From assembly GCF_014698045.1 (NCBI RefSeq), contig NZ_JACJSE010000005.1, positions 62,001 through 126,000 of the forward strand: a stretch of DNA of 64,000 nucleotides, read 5' to 3'. Each line of letters begins with the position of its first letter. The first letter of the stretch is position 1. Shown here one piece after another: positions 35,865 through 45,283 of this stretch. Source of the DNA: Aulosira sp. FACHB-615 (GTDB lineage Bacteria; Cyanobacteriota; Cyanobacteriia; Cyanobacteriales; Nostocaceae). The translations under genes were made by a program, and so were the position numbers. The notes beneath the pieces are model-generated. The model saw only the letters and a list, made by a program, of their open reading frames with translations. It did no database searches and was not told where the DNA came from.

Positions 35865-36328
35865 AAACAAGCTAGATACTGAGTTTTGACTTTATAAATG
35901 CTGTATTCCAATCGCGGGGAATCTGTTGTATGTTTAGGCAAAATTAGCATTGCATCGATTTCTATTTAAACCGCGCCCAAAAATCCACAATCAGAAATTT
36001 ATTGTCAATTATCCAGAGTCTAAAAGGCTAGATTTTTAACTATTTACTGTGGACTTTTGTCAAAAATAACCTTTATCCAGAGAATTTATGATTTTGGGTT
36101 AGCTAATGCGGTGATTTATCCCAAATATCGGCAAAAATCTCTATCTATTAGTTGCCTTTTTGGCTGATATTCATGATTAAATTTATGGTGAAGGAACTAT
36201 TATATGGTGTGCGTGTCTTGACGTAATGATTTGCTACGAATTATGATTCGAGTTTATTCCGGATCAACCGGTACGGTCTCGAAAATTAGTGCAAGTAAAT
36301 TCAACTGTCGCTCTAAATAATCACACGC
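35865..36328. other. Intergenic region, nothing recognised
   Basis: AT-rich with no open frame, repeat or strong hairpin that I can support. It must contain the promoter of the AMIN protein. Confidence 0.5.
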
Positions 36329-37636
36329 ATGAGATTACGCTTATTTCTACTTGGCGTTGTCAGTATTTTCCTGCTTTCTTCTCCAGCAAAAGCCTCTCGC
36401 TTAGAATCTTGGAGTTTTGATACAGCCCAAAATCAACTTAACATTACTACTGTCTCTGGTGTGAAGCCTAGAGCATTTTTAATACAAAATCCCACAAGGT
36501 TAGTTATTGATCTTCCGGGTACAAAACTGAATACAAATACAATTCGGAAAAACTATGGTGCGACAGTCCGGGAAATCCGTGTTGGTAAGGTTGACGATAA
36601 CACAACTAGACTAGTAGTTGAACTAGCACCAGGATACACCGTAGACCCTGCTAAGTTATTGGTTCAAGGTGATTCTTCAACTCATTGGATAGTAAAATTC
36701 CCCTCAGTGGAACGGGTTCAAAATCCCAATGATGATAATGTTTCTGCTTCTAGCAGCGAAGAACAAATTCCTGTTGCTGTTAGTGATGTTTCTTTGTTTG
36801 CAGGAGTTGTACCTTTAGGTAAGGAAATACCACAATTGCGATCGCGGGTACAAGCATTAGCATCTCGGTATCGTTCCCTTGACCCAGGATTGTTTTTTTT
36901 AGATTTAGATACAGGTAACTATCTCGATTTCAATGGTGAGAAAGTTTTTCCCGCCGCTAGTACTATTAAGTTTCCAATTTTGATTGCCTTATTTCAAGAA
37001 ATTGATGCAGGTAGAATCAAACTAAATGAAACCTTGGTAATGCGGCGTGACTTAATCACTGGCGGTTCAGGAGAATTTCAATATAAACGTGCTGGAACTC
37101 GTTTTAGTCTGTTAGAAACAGCAACTAAGATGATTACCATCAGTGATAATACTGCTACCAACATGATTATTGACCGCTTAGGTGGTAAGGCTAAGTTAAA
37201 TCCGCGTTTTCGTAGTTGGGGACTGCAAAACACTGTTGTACGGAATTTACTTGGTGACTTCAAGGGTACGAATACAACCAGCGCCAAAGATTTAGTTAGG
37301 CTGTCAGCGTTGGTTGCGAATAATCGCTTGTTGAGTGATTCGAGTCGTGGCCGTGTCTTAAATATTATGCAGCGTGTTCATAACACCAAATTATTACCGG
37401 CTGGTCTAGGGAAAGGTGCGGTAATTGCTCATAAAACCGGAACTTTAGGCATTGTACTAGGTGATGCGGGAATTATTCAAATGCCCTCTGGTAAGCGTTA
37501 CTTAGCTGGAATTTTTGTCAGAAGACCTTTTAATGATTTGAAAGCGAGAGATTTTATTAATCAAGTTTCTCGTATGGTTTATGGCTATTTAGACCAACCC
37601 AGAGTAGCCACCACCGACAAGCCGGAATCATTGTGA
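36329..37636 (+). CDS. AMIN domain plus class A beta-lactamase-like serine hydrolase
   Basis: 435 residues with a signal peptide (MRLRLFLLGVVSIFLLSSPAKAS). An AMIN domain (about 25-125; SGVKPRAFLIQNPTRLVIDL), which targets periplasmic proteins to peptidoglycan or the septum, precedes a linker and a penicillin-binding/beta-lactamase domain. Its three motifs are S211-T-I-K214, S272-D-N274 and K369-T-G-T372. The omega-loop ExxLN with the general-base Glu of true class A beta-lactamases is not present; the corresponding stretch is RNLLGDFKGTNTTSAKDL. I infer a cell-wall acting enzyme or acyl-enzyme sensor rather than an efficient beta-lactamase. Single gene. Confidence 0.88.
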   Translation: MRLRLFLLGVVSIFLLSSPAKASRLESWSFDTAQNQLNITTVSGVKPRAFLIQNPTRLVIDLPGTKLNTNTIRKNYGATVREIRVGKVDDNTTRLVVELAPGYTVDPAKLLVQGDSSTHWIVKFPSVERVQNPNDDNVSASSSEEQIPVAVSDVSLFAGVVPLGKEIPQLRSRVQALASRYRSLDPGLFFLDLDTGNYLDFNGEKVFPAASTIKFPILIALFQEIDAGRIKLNETLVMRRDLITGGSGEFQYKRAGTRFSLLETATKMITISDNTATNMIIDRLGGKAKLNPRFRSWGLQNTVVRNLLGDFKGTNTTSAKDLVRLSALVANNRLLSDSSRGRVLNIMQRVHNTKLLPAGLGKGAVIAHKTGTLGIVLGDAGIIQMPSGKRYLAGIFVRRPFNDLKARDFINQVSRMVYGYLDQPRVATTDKPESL

Positions 37637-37672
37637 TATCAATCGTATTTGATTGGTGAAAATCGAGAGGCT

Positions 37673-37710
37673 CAGATCCCCGACTTCTTCAAGAAGTCGG
37701 GGATCTTTTG
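37673..37710. terminator. Hairpin repeat AGATCCCCGACTTCTT, copy 2, likely terminator
   Basis: A 16-bp stem followed by TTTTG, 40 bases after the AMIN protein stop. Same sequence and partly the same flank (gtatttgattggtgaaaatcgagaggc) as the copy at 13786-13823. Confidence 0.6.
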
Positions 37711-37841
37711 GTTTATGAATGATTTAGGACTGCTATAACAAGTTTGCGAGCCTGATTACGAACTACGAATTAAGGATTAATTTACACAGGGTTATAAGTG
37801 AACTTGCAGTAAACTATTCTGGTAAATATCGCTACAGAGTT

Positions 37842-37848
37842 GGTGAGG
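37842..37848 (+). promoter_or_regulatory. Ribosome binding site deciding the ROCO start
   Basis: GGTGAGG ends 7 bases before GTG 37856 and only one base before the alternative TTG 37850, so the GTG is the likely start. Confidence 0.6.
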
Positions 37849-37855
37849 TTTGCCG

Positions 37856-40800
37856 GTGACACACGAAGAACTGTTGCAAATTATTGAAAAAGCTGCGAAG
37901 GAAAAGGTAACAGAGCTAGACCTATCTAACAAACAACTCAGCAGCCTGCCACTAGAAATCGGCCAACTCGCTAATTTGACAAGGCTATACCTCGGTAACA
38001 ATCAACTGAGGAGTCTACCGCCAGAAATCGGACAACTCGCCAATTTGACAGAGCTATCCCTCCACAACAATCAACTGGAGAGCCTACCGCCAGAAATCGG
38101 CCAACTCGCTAATTTGACAAGGCTATACCTCGATAATAATCAACTGGGGAGCCTGCCACCAGAAATCGGACAACTCGCCAATTTGACGTGGCTATACCTC
38201 GGTAACAATCAACTGGGGAACCTGCCACCAGAATTTGGACAACTTGCCAATTTGACAGAGCTATCCCTCCATAACAATCAACTGGGGAGCCTGCCACCAG
38301 AAATCGGACAACTTGCCAATTTGACAGAGCTATCCCTCCATAACAATCAACTGGGGAACCTGCCACCAGAATTTGGACAACTTGCCAATTTGACAGAGCT
38401 ATCCCTCCATAACAATCAACTGGGGAGCCTGCCACCAGAAATCTGCCAACTCCTCAACTTAACAGAGTTATCCCTCGATAACAATCAACTGGAAAGCCTG
38501 CCGTCAGAAGTTTGCCAAATTTCCAACTTAACAAGGCTATACCTCGGTGACAATCAACTCAGTACTTTACCGCCAGAAATCTGCAAACTTTCCAACTTAA
38601 TAACGCTATACCTTAATGACAATAAACTCAGCACTTTACCGTCAGAGGTTTGCCAACTTTTCAACTTAACAACGCTATACCTCGGTGGCAATAAACTCAG
38701 CACTTTACCGTCAGAAGTTTACCAACTTTCCAACTTAATAACGCTATACGTTCATGACAATAACCTCAGCACTTTACCGTCAGAAATCTGCCAACTCTCC
38801 AACTTGACGCGGTTATACCTTGATCACAATCAACTCAGGAGTCTGCCACCAGAAATTAGCCAACTTTCCAACTTAACGCGGTTATACCTTGATCACAATC
38901 AACTCAGGAGTCTACCACCAGAAATTGGCCAACTTGCCAACTTGACAATGTTATATCTCGGTAACAACCCTATAACTTCGCCACCACCCGAAATTATCGA
39001 GCAAGGAACCCAGGCAATTTTGGCCTATCTGCAAGAAAAGTTAGAAGATAGCCAACGCCAATGGGTTTCTAAACTGTTAGTAGTTGGTGAAGGTGGTGTA
39101 GGCAAAACATCCTTATTAAGAGCGTTACGCGGTGAAGAATTCGACACCCAAGAATCAACCACCCACGGTATTGAAATTAAATCCCTCGCCATAACCCATC
39201 CCGCAAAACCAGATGTCACCATGCAGCTAAACACCTGGGACTTTGGCGGACAAGAAATCTATCATGCTACTCATCAATTCTTCCTCACCAACCGTTCCCT
39301 TTTCTTACTTGCCTGGAATGCGCGACTGGGATTTGAGCAAGGTAAACTCTACTATTGGCTAGATACCATCAATGCCTTAGCGCCGGAATCACCCATTTTA
39401 CTTGTCGCCACCCACATCGACGAACGCGACGCTGACCTTCCCCTCAAGGAGTTACGCGACAAGTATCCGCAAATTGTTGAACACTGCAAAATTAGTTCTA
39501 AAATCAGCCTTGGTATTGAAGAACTCCGTCAAGCAATTGCCGACACTGCTGCTAAACTGCCCTTAATGGGTGAAATCTGGCCTACGACTTGGTTAAATGC
39601 TGCTAACGCTATTCGTTCTCAGCCAGAAAAATACATCACGCCGCAGCAGTTGGGGAAAATCATGGCTGAGTCTGGAGTTGCGGACATTAGTCAAGAAGTA
39701 CTGGCGCGATGGCTGCATGAATTAGGTGAAATTCTCTATTTTCAAGACAATGAAGAACTCAATGATACAGTCATCCTCAAACCGCAGTGGGTGACAGAAT
39801 ATATCAGCAAAGTTTTGGAAAGCGAAGAAGTAATTAACAAATTTGGCATCTTCACCCGCCAGGAAATGGATAAACTCTGGCAAGATTTAGCGCCATCAAT
39901 GCGTGACCATTTTCTGCGCCTGATGGAACGTTTTGACCTTTCTTACCGCACTTTAGAAAACCGAGATATCAGCTTAATTGTTGAACGTTTGCCTTTTGAC
40001 CCGCCGAATTATGAACAGCAATGGCAGCAAATCAAAGCTAAAGCAAATTGCCATGAAATTTCGATGAAATTCAAACTCAATACTATTCCGGCGGGGATTC
40101 CGACTTGGTTTATTGCCCGTCAACACCGCTTTACAACTAACACCCATTGGCGCAACGGGGCATTGTTGGCTTATGAACAAGAACATTTAGCTTTGGTAGA
40201 AGCAGTGAAGGGCGATCGCTATATTAAACTAACAGTACGCGGTGCTAACCCGTTAAATTTCTTCGTCCTATTACGAGATGGCATTGAAGTAACTCTCTCC
40301 AGATTTCCCGGCTTAGATATTCAACGCACTATCCCCTGTCTTGGCCATGATGGCGAACCCTGCACCCACGAATTTGACTATCACCAATTATCCAAACGTT
40401 GGGAAAAAAAGAAATCAACCATTGAATGTCCCGAAGCCATAGAAGATGTATCAGTTGCCGAACTTTTGTATGGCTTAAATTTTCATACCCAAAATGCGGT
40501 TTTAGAACGTATTGATGAATTAGAAACAAAAGTCATTGATAAACAAGCAACTATTCTCAATGAACTCAAAAATCTGCGCGAACTTTCTCAACGAGAATTT
40601 ACTAATATATTCCGCCGCGAACAAGCAAAAATCGATTCGCATTGTCCAAATATTTTTGTTCTGCGTCCCCGTACTGGTAAATCTTGGCAAAAAGCCCTAG
40701 CCGGACAAAAAATAGATTTACAACTTTATTGCCAAGCCCCAGGCTGTTGGCATCCTACCCAAACAGGCGGTTTATATGAAATCGATGAACCTGCCAAATG

Positions 40801-41179
40801 GCTGAGAGCAACTGCACCTTATATTGGTAAATTATTCAAAGTCTTGAGATTTGCTGCACCCATAATTGGCCCTTGGCTGGGTGTAGTAGACCCTAAAGAA
40901 TACGAAGCAATTTATAAAAATGATTTGGAATTATTTAAAGAACTAGCCGAGAAATTACCAGAAATTCAAGATGCCGCAGATTTAGAATTAGCAGATAAAA
41001 TTGCCAGAGGTGAAGATTTAGATCCCGAACGCGCCGACGGTGCAGCCTTGCGTGCTTTACGCCAACTGTTAGAAGAAAAAGATCCCCAACAACATTGGGG
41101 CGGCCTCAAGAAAGTATTAACACCAGAAGGACATTACCTTTGGCTGTGCGAACACCACGCAGCCGAATATAAACGCTAA
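37856..41179 (+). CDS. ROCO family protein: leucine-rich repeats, Roc GTPase, COR
   Basis: 1107 residues starting MTHEELLQIIEKAAKE, typical of bacterial ROCO proteins. Sixteen or so 23-residue LRRs (about 18-390; L..LPPEIGQLANLT.LYL) are followed by a Roc GTPase domain with P-loop GEGGVGKTSLL (about 409-419), switch II DFGGQE (near 462) and THID in place of NKxD, then a COR domain (about 590-860; ILKPQWVTEYISKVL). A coiled coil (about 880-925) and a C-terminal domain of about 180 residues ending YLWLCEHHAAEYKR complete it. ROCO proteins are GTPases that dimerise through COR, related to human LRRK2; bacterial roles are mostly unknown. Several LRR units are almost identical at DNA level. Confidence 0.93.
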   Translation: MTHEELLQIIEKAAKEKVTELDLSNKQLSSLPLEIGQLANLTRLYLGNNQLRSLPPEIGQLANLTELSLHNNQLESLPPEIGQLANLTRLYLDNNQLGSLPPEIGQLANLTWLYLGNNQLGNLPPEFGQLANLTELSLHNNQLGSLPPEIGQLANLTELSLHNNQLGNLPPEFGQLANLTELSLHNNQLGSLPPEICQLLNLTELSLDNNQLESLPSEVCQISNLTRLYLGDNQLSTLPPEICKLSNLITLYLNDNKLSTLPSEVCQLFNLTTLYLGGNKLSTLPSEVYQLSNLITLYVHDNNLSTLPSEICQLSNLTRLYLDHNQLRSLPPEISQLSNLTRLYLDHNQLRSLPPEIGQLANLTMLYLGNNPITSPPPEIIEQGTQAILAYLQEKLEDSQRQWVSKLLVVGEGGVGKTSLLRALRGEEFDTQESTTHGIEIKSLAITHPAKPDVTMQLNTWDFGGQEIYHATHQFFLTNRSLFLLAWNARLGFEQGKLYYWLDTINALAPESPILLVATHIDERDADLPLKELRDKYPQIVEHCKISSKISLGIEELRQAIADTAAKLPLMGEIWPTTWLNAANAIRSQPEKYITPQQLGKIMAESGVADISQEVLARWLHELGEILYFQDNEELNDTVILKPQWVTEYISKVLESEEVINKFGIFTRQEMDKLWQDLAPSMRDHFLRLMERFDLSYRTLENRDISLIVERLPFDPPNYEQQWQQIKAKANCHEISMKFKLNTIPAGIPTWFIARQHRFTTNTHWRNGALLAYEQEHLALVEAVKGDRYIKLTVRGANPLNFFVLLRDGIEVTLSRFPGLDIQRTIPCLGHDGEPCTHEFDYHQLSKRWEKKKSTIECPEAIEDVSVAELLYGLNFHTQNAVLERIDELETKVIDKQATILNELKNLRELSQREFTNIFRREQAKIDSHCPNIFVLRPRTGKSWQKALAGQKIDLQLYCQAPGCWHPTQTGGLYEIDEPAKWLRATAPYIGKLFKVLRFAAPIIGPWLGVVDPKEYEAIYKNDLELFKELAEKLPEIQDAADLELADKIARGEDLDPERADGAALRALRQLLEEKDPQQHWGGLKKVLTPEGHYLWLCEHHAAEYKR
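37920..38965 (+). repeat. Tandem 69-bp LRR units inside the ROCO gene
   Basis: Each unit codes for 23 residues. Between about 38150 and 38440 the copies are nearly identical, and two adjacent units repeat as a 138-bp pair (alternating GQLANLT...LPPEF and ...LPPEI), which shows recent expansion by unequal exchange. Confidence 0.85.
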
Positions 41180-41488
41180 TAAGAGGAAGTGCGATCGCTT
41201 TCTCGATTATCTTACAAAATGCGATCGCTACAAGGTTTACCTAGCTTCGCAGAAATCAAATATGATTCCCATAGTAACCAAGGGAACCAAGGGTATAGGC
41301 GTGTAAGGGTTTTAAACACATACACCTTTCTTGAGAACCTTAATTGTCTATTGGTATCAAATAAACAAAATTTAGGGACAATCTTCCTGTGGTTACTTTC
41401 ATCTAGAAAGCAATCATAGGAACATTGTCCCTATTTTTAATTTGATTACTGAGTCTGGAGTGCTGAGGAAAATACTAGCCTCTCTAAT
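41180..41488. other. Convergent ROCO/heme oxygenase intergenic region
   Basis: HIP1 sites at the left, a fragment of the 424-560 element end (aatcaaatatgattcc at about 41255), a GTGTAAGGGTTTT core, then a long hairpin at 41374-41438 listed separately. No gene. Confidence 0.6.
41374..41438. terminator. Long hairpin with T-run between convergent genes
   Basis: AGGGACAAT pairs with ATTGTCCCT, and the inner segments TTCCT/AGGAA and CTTTC/GAAAG continue the stem; ATTTTTAA follows on the + strand. It should end ROCO transcription, and possibly also that of the minus-strand heme oxygenase gene. Confidence 0.6.
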
Positions 41489-42205
41489 TTACTCAGCCGT
41501 AGCTAGTTCAGTGCTACCGCGTGTCTTGCGGCGGGTGAGGCTGTTGTACAACATCATACCGATCGCTTTGATTAAGTTGCCTTCTAATTCTTGGAACATT
41601 TTCATATTCGTCCCAAAGGCTGCATTGGCTTCATCCACGATGCGATCGCCTGTGGCATCATCAATGGGTAGTTCGTCTAATGTTTGACGATACTTAGCTT
41701 TAAATCCCTTCTCATCAGGAATTTCGGCAAATTCATAAAAGGCGGTTCCTTGTCCATCGCTCAAATTCATTGCTGTCACGGCAATGTTCTTGAGAATTTG
41801 TCCCCCGGATAAGTCACCCAAGTAACGAGTGTAAGAATGAGCAATTAATAATTCTGGTTCGGTTGCGGAAATTTCGCGGATGCGTTGCACATAAGCTTCC
41901 CCGGCTGGCGATAGTTTGATTTGTTCGCGCCAGTTAGCACCGTAATAGTAGCTTAAGTCTTGCTCTAAAGTCCGCTTGCGGTGCAGTTGGGGGAAATTAA
42001 TTTTAGAAACGATGGGGTGTTGGCGATGCTTTTCCATCTCCTCTTCCATTGCCGAGTAGACGAAGTAAAAGTTAGCCACTAATTTCCGGTAGGAACTTTT
42101 TTCTACCACTCCTTTTAAAAAGCACTTGACAAAACCTACATTTTCTGCCATCGTGTGGGCTTTTTTTGTGCCGACACGTAACTTGCTGGCTAAATTGCTG
42201 CTCAT
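41489..42205 (-). CDS. ho1: Heme oxygenase
   Basis: 238 residues from the ATG at 42205 (MSSNLASKLRVGTKKAH), preceded on the minus strand by AAGGTGAG; an ATG-less upstream extension of five codons is not needed. The proximal heme ligand is H17 in KKAHTMAEN and the distal helix signature is GDLSGGQ. It opens heme to biliverdin with ferredoxin as reductant, the first step to phycobilins. Length is typical for cyanobacterial HO1. Single gene. Confidence 0.96.
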   Translation of the reverse strand: MSSNLASKLRVGTKKAHTMAENVGFVKCFLKGVVEKSSYRKLVANFYFVYSAMEEEMEKHRQHPIVSKINFPQLHRKRTLEQDLSYYYGANWREQIKLSPAGEAYVQRIREISATEPELLIAHSYTRYLGDLSGGQILKNIAVTAMNLSDGQGTAFYEFAEIPDEKGFKAKYRQTLDELPIDDATGDRIVDEANAAFGTNMKMFQELEGNLIKAIGMMLYNSLTRRKTRGSTELATAE

Positions 42206-42674
42206 ATTAAAATTTCTCACCTTGAAAAAGGATGTACCGAGGTTCCGATTTACGAACGGCTAAGAAAGGTCATTAAAAAGTTACATTAAAACTATTTGAT
42301 GAGAATTTATATTAAAAATTTTTAAGCAAACAGATTGTATACTTTTGTGAAGCTGCATCAGACTACAAAATAGTAACTACTCTATTCATTATCAAGGTGG
42401 AAATCTATAATCAGGAATGGCGATCGCTAAAAATTCTGTATAAAAACTTTACAAAGCTCAGAAAAATTTTAGAGATTTTCACTTAAATAGGTCTGGTAGT
42501 AATAGATTTCTCAAAAGAAAAACAAGTATATATTTAAAGTGCTGAGTAATGAGTGCTGAGTGCTGAGTAATGAGTTTGGAGTAAAAATACTAACCTCTAG
42601 CTTCTCCCTAAACTTGTTTCATTAAAAAGTAAAGTAAAATTTTCCAGTGTTATGGTGTGGGGTGTTTAAATATT
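42206..42674. other. Divergent heme oxygenase/glmM intergenic region
   Basis: AT-rich, one HIP1 site near 42420, and STRR-like GAGTAATGAGTGCTGAGTGC units at 42541-42576. No gene. Confidence 0.6.
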
Positions 42675-44144
42675 ATGGTGTCATCAATAACTCGAACTCA
42701 AGGCAACATCCAAGGTCTTGCGGTTGTAGAATCTAATCATGGAGAAACGGAACTGAACAAAAATTTGGCGTTTAGTTTGATACCATTACCAGCGACTCCC
42801 CTGTTTGGGACAGATGGGATTCGGGGTAAGGTAGGAGAATTACTGAATGCGCCTTTGGCTTTACAAATAGGTTTCTGGACAGGTGTAGTTTTACGGAATT
42901 ATGCAGGTGAAACAAGACCAGTAATTCTGGGACAAGATTCGCGCAACTCTAGCGATATGTTGGCAATGGCTTTGAGTGCGGGGTTAACAGCCGCAGGCAT
43001 CGAAGTTTGGTATTTGGGCTTATGTCCTACTCCTTGCGTTTCCTATCTTACCAGCATGAGTGAAGCGATCGGCGGCGTGATGATTTCTGCCAGTCACAAC
43101 CCACCGGAAGACAACGGGATTAAAGTTTTTGGTGCCGATGGAGGGAAGTTACCACAAGCATTACAAGCAGAAATTGAAGCTGGATTGCGTGGTAAATTGC
43201 CAGTTACAGGCGGGATGAATTGCGGTAGACATTATTCTCGGCAGCAGTTAGTGAGTGATTATAGCCAAGCTTTAAAACAACCATTGCAGCGTGAGGGAAA
43301 TCTGCAAGGAATGAAGATTGTTTTAGACTTGGCTTGGGGTGCAGCCGTTGGTTTAGCACCACAAGTATTTAGGGAAATGGGCGCAGAAATTATCTGCTTA
43401 CATAATGCCGCAGATGGCGATCGCATCAACGTTGATTGTGGTTCTACTCACCTGGATATTTTGCAAGCCGCCGTTCAAGAACATCAAGCTGATGTAGGTT
43501 TTGCCTTTGATGGTGATGCTGATCGCGTGTTAGCTGTAGATAATACAGGTAGACAAGTCAATGGCGACTATATTCTTTATTTGTGGGGTCGTCATTTGCA
43601 ACAACAGCAACAACTCCCCGATAACCTGATAGTTTCCACCGTCATGGCAAACTTAGGGTTTGAACGCGCTTGGCAACAACAAGGTGGTAAATTGATTCGT
43701 ACCGCCGTTGGTGATCAATATGTGCAAGCCGAAATGTTGCGGACTGGTGGAATGCTAGGCGGCGAACAATCTGGTCATATTTTGTGTAGACACTATGGCT
43801 TGACTGGCGATGGTTTATTAACCGCCTTGCATATAGCCAACTTAGTCAAACAAACTGGTGTTTCCTTGGGTGAATTAGTTGACCAAAGCTTCCAGACTTA
43901 TCCCCAATTATTAAAGAATGTCAGAGTTGTAGACCGCGATCGCCGTTTGGCTTGGCAAGAATGTCAACCTGTTCAAGATGCGATCGCTCTCGCCGAAACC
44001 GCAATGGGTAATACTGGTAGAATCTTAGTCCGCGCCTCCGGTACAGAACCAGTCATTAGAGTCATGGTGGAAGCGGCTGATGCGGAACTCGCCCAACATT
44101 GGACAAATGAATTAGTCGCCAAAGTCCAACAACACTTGGCCTAA
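42675..44144 (+). CDS. glmM: Phosphoglucosamine mutase
   Basis: 489 residues from the ATG at 42675; an upstream GTG (42657) in frame is unlikely. The N-terminal 45 residues are an extension before the usual FGTDGIRGKVGE. The phosphoserine loop is SASHNPPEDNGIKVFG (active Ser about 140), the metal loop FDGDADRVL (about 277-285), the sugar loop GGEQSGHI, and the phosphate-binding loop RASGTEPVIRVMVE. It converts glucosamine-6-phosphate to glucosamine-1-phosphate for UDP-GlcNAc. No strong ribosome site is seen before the ATG. Confidence 0.93.
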   Translation: MVSSITRTQGNIQGLAVVESNHGETELNKNLAFSLIPLPATPLFGTDGIRGKVGELLNAPLALQIGFWTGVVLRNYAGETRPVILGQDSRNSSDMLAMALSAGLTAAGIEVWYLGLCPTPCVSYLTSMSEAIGGVMISASHNPPEDNGIKVFGADGGKLPQALQAEIEAGLRGKLPVTGGMNCGRHYSRQQLVSDYSQALKQPLQREGNLQGMKIVLDLAWGAAVGLAPQVFREMGAEIICLHNAADGDRINVDCGSTHLDILQAAVQEHQADVGFAFDGDADRVLAVDNTGRQVNGDYILYLWGRHLQQQQQLPDNLIVSTVMANLGFERAWQQQGGKLIRTAVGDQYVQAEMLRTGGMLGGEQSGHILCRHYGLTGDGLLTALHIANLVKQTGVSLGELVDQSFQTYPQLLKNVRVVDRDRRLAWQECQPVQDAIALAETAMGNTGRILVRASGTEPVIRVMVEAADAELAQHWTNELVAKVQQHLA

Positions 44145-44188
44145 GTAATTCTGAGTTCAGAAAAAGATTATCTGTGAAGAATCTACGG

Positions 44189-44410
44189 TAGGACTTATGC
44201 AAAAAAACGAAAAAATAAGGTTTTAGAACAGGGTACAGGGGTATGAAGGTGTAAGGGTGTAAGTATTCAAAACCCTGACACCCCATACCCTTTCACCCCT
44301 ACACCCTGAACCAAGGTTTTTGGGGCAGAACGTAAAAAACCTACACCTGTCAGTGTACCCCTACAACCTTCCCAAAACCCTTGATTTTTCGTTTTTATGC
44401 GTAAGTTCTA
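44189..44410. repeat. GGACTTACGC-type element, long member
   Basis: TAGGACTTATGC and GCGTAAGTTCTA bound 222 bases. Next to the ends are AAAAAACGAAAAAATAAGG and the matching TTGATTTTTCG. The interior has two G/C-rich arms (ggtgtaagggtgtaag; acaccccataccctttcacccc). It fills the gap between the convergent glmM and SDR genes. Confidence 0.75.
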
Positions 44411-44416
44411 CTGAAA

Positions 44417-45283
44417 TTAACCATTAATCACTTCTCCGCCATTTACATGAATGACTTGACCAGATATGTAAGAAGCATCATCAGAAGCTAAAAATACATA
44501 ACTGGGTGCGACTTCTTCTGGTTGTCCTGGTCTTTGCATGGGGACTTGTTTACCAAAAGTCTCGACCTTTTCTTCAGGAAAAGTTGAGGGAATTAATGGT
44601 GTCCAAATGGGGCCGGGTGCTACTGCATTGACTCGAATTTTCTTCTCGACCAAATTTTGAGATAACGAACGAGTAAAAGCAACGATCGCACCTTTGGTAG
44701 CAGAGTAATCTAATAGTTGGGGACTACCTTTATAAGCAGTTACTGAGGTAGTGTTGATAATGACACTGCCTTGTTTCAAATGTTTTAATGCTGCTTTTAT
44801 CAGGTAAAACATTGAAAAAATATTCGTGCGAAAAGTTCTTTCTAACTGTTCTTTGGTAATATCTTCAATGCTTTTTTGCGGGTGTTGTTCAGCAGCGTTA
44901 TTTACCAAAATATCTAGTTTACCAAATTCACCTAATGTTTGTTTAATAGCGTTTTGGCAAACAGTTTCATCGGTAATGTCACCCGCTATAGCTAAGGCGC
45001 GTCTACCTTGTTTTTCTACCAAGTTTTTTGTTTCTGTCGCATCCCCATGTTCATTCAGGTAAACAATCGCTACATCTGCACCTTCTTTAGCAAATGCGAT
45101 CGCTACAGCCCGACCAATACCACTATCTCCACCTGTAATTAATGCAACTTTATTTTTTAATTTCCCACTACCGCGATACTGTTCATCTTCAGCTTTCGGT
45201 CTTGGCTGCATCTCAGATTCAGTACCTGGTGGTTGTTGCTGCTGTGGTGGTTGTAATTTTTCTTTTTGTGTTGATGCTGGCAT
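44417..45283 (-). CDS. SDR family oxidoreductase with N-terminal Pro/Gln extension
   Basis: 288 residues. A 40-residue Pro/Gln/Lys-rich N terminus precedes the Rossmann motif TGGDSGIGRAVA, then NNAAEQ, the active-site Ser in TTSV and YSATK, and PGPIWTPLIPSTF. This layout matches the YghA/'general stress protein 39' type of short-chain dehydrogenases. Cofactor NAD(P) and an aldehyde or sugar-type substrate are expected from the family; not resolved further. Single gene on the minus strand. Confidence 0.9.
   Translation of the reverse strand: MPASTQKEKLQPPQQQQPPGTESEMQPRPKAEDEQYRGSGKLKNKVALITGGDSGIGRAVAIAFAKEGADVAIVYLNEHGDATETKNLVEKQGRRALAIAGDITDETVCQNAIKQTLGEFGKLDILVNNAAEQHPQKSIEDITKEQLERTFRTNIFSMFYLIKAALKHLKQGSVIINTTSVTAYKGSPQLLDYSATKGAIVAFTRSLSQNLVEKKIRVNAVAPGPIWTPLIPSTFPEEKVETFGKQVPMQRPGQPEEVAPSYVFLASDDASYISGQVIHVNGGEVING

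Noticed and set aside
38109..38435. Antisense open frame with repeated peptide over the ROCO LRRs
   Set aside because: It is the complement of the tandem LRR units; the periodicity comes from the repeat, not from a gene.
38150..38440. Regularly spaced repeats that might suggest a CRISPR array
   Set aside because: The units are directly adjacent 69-mers coding for LRRs, without spacers.
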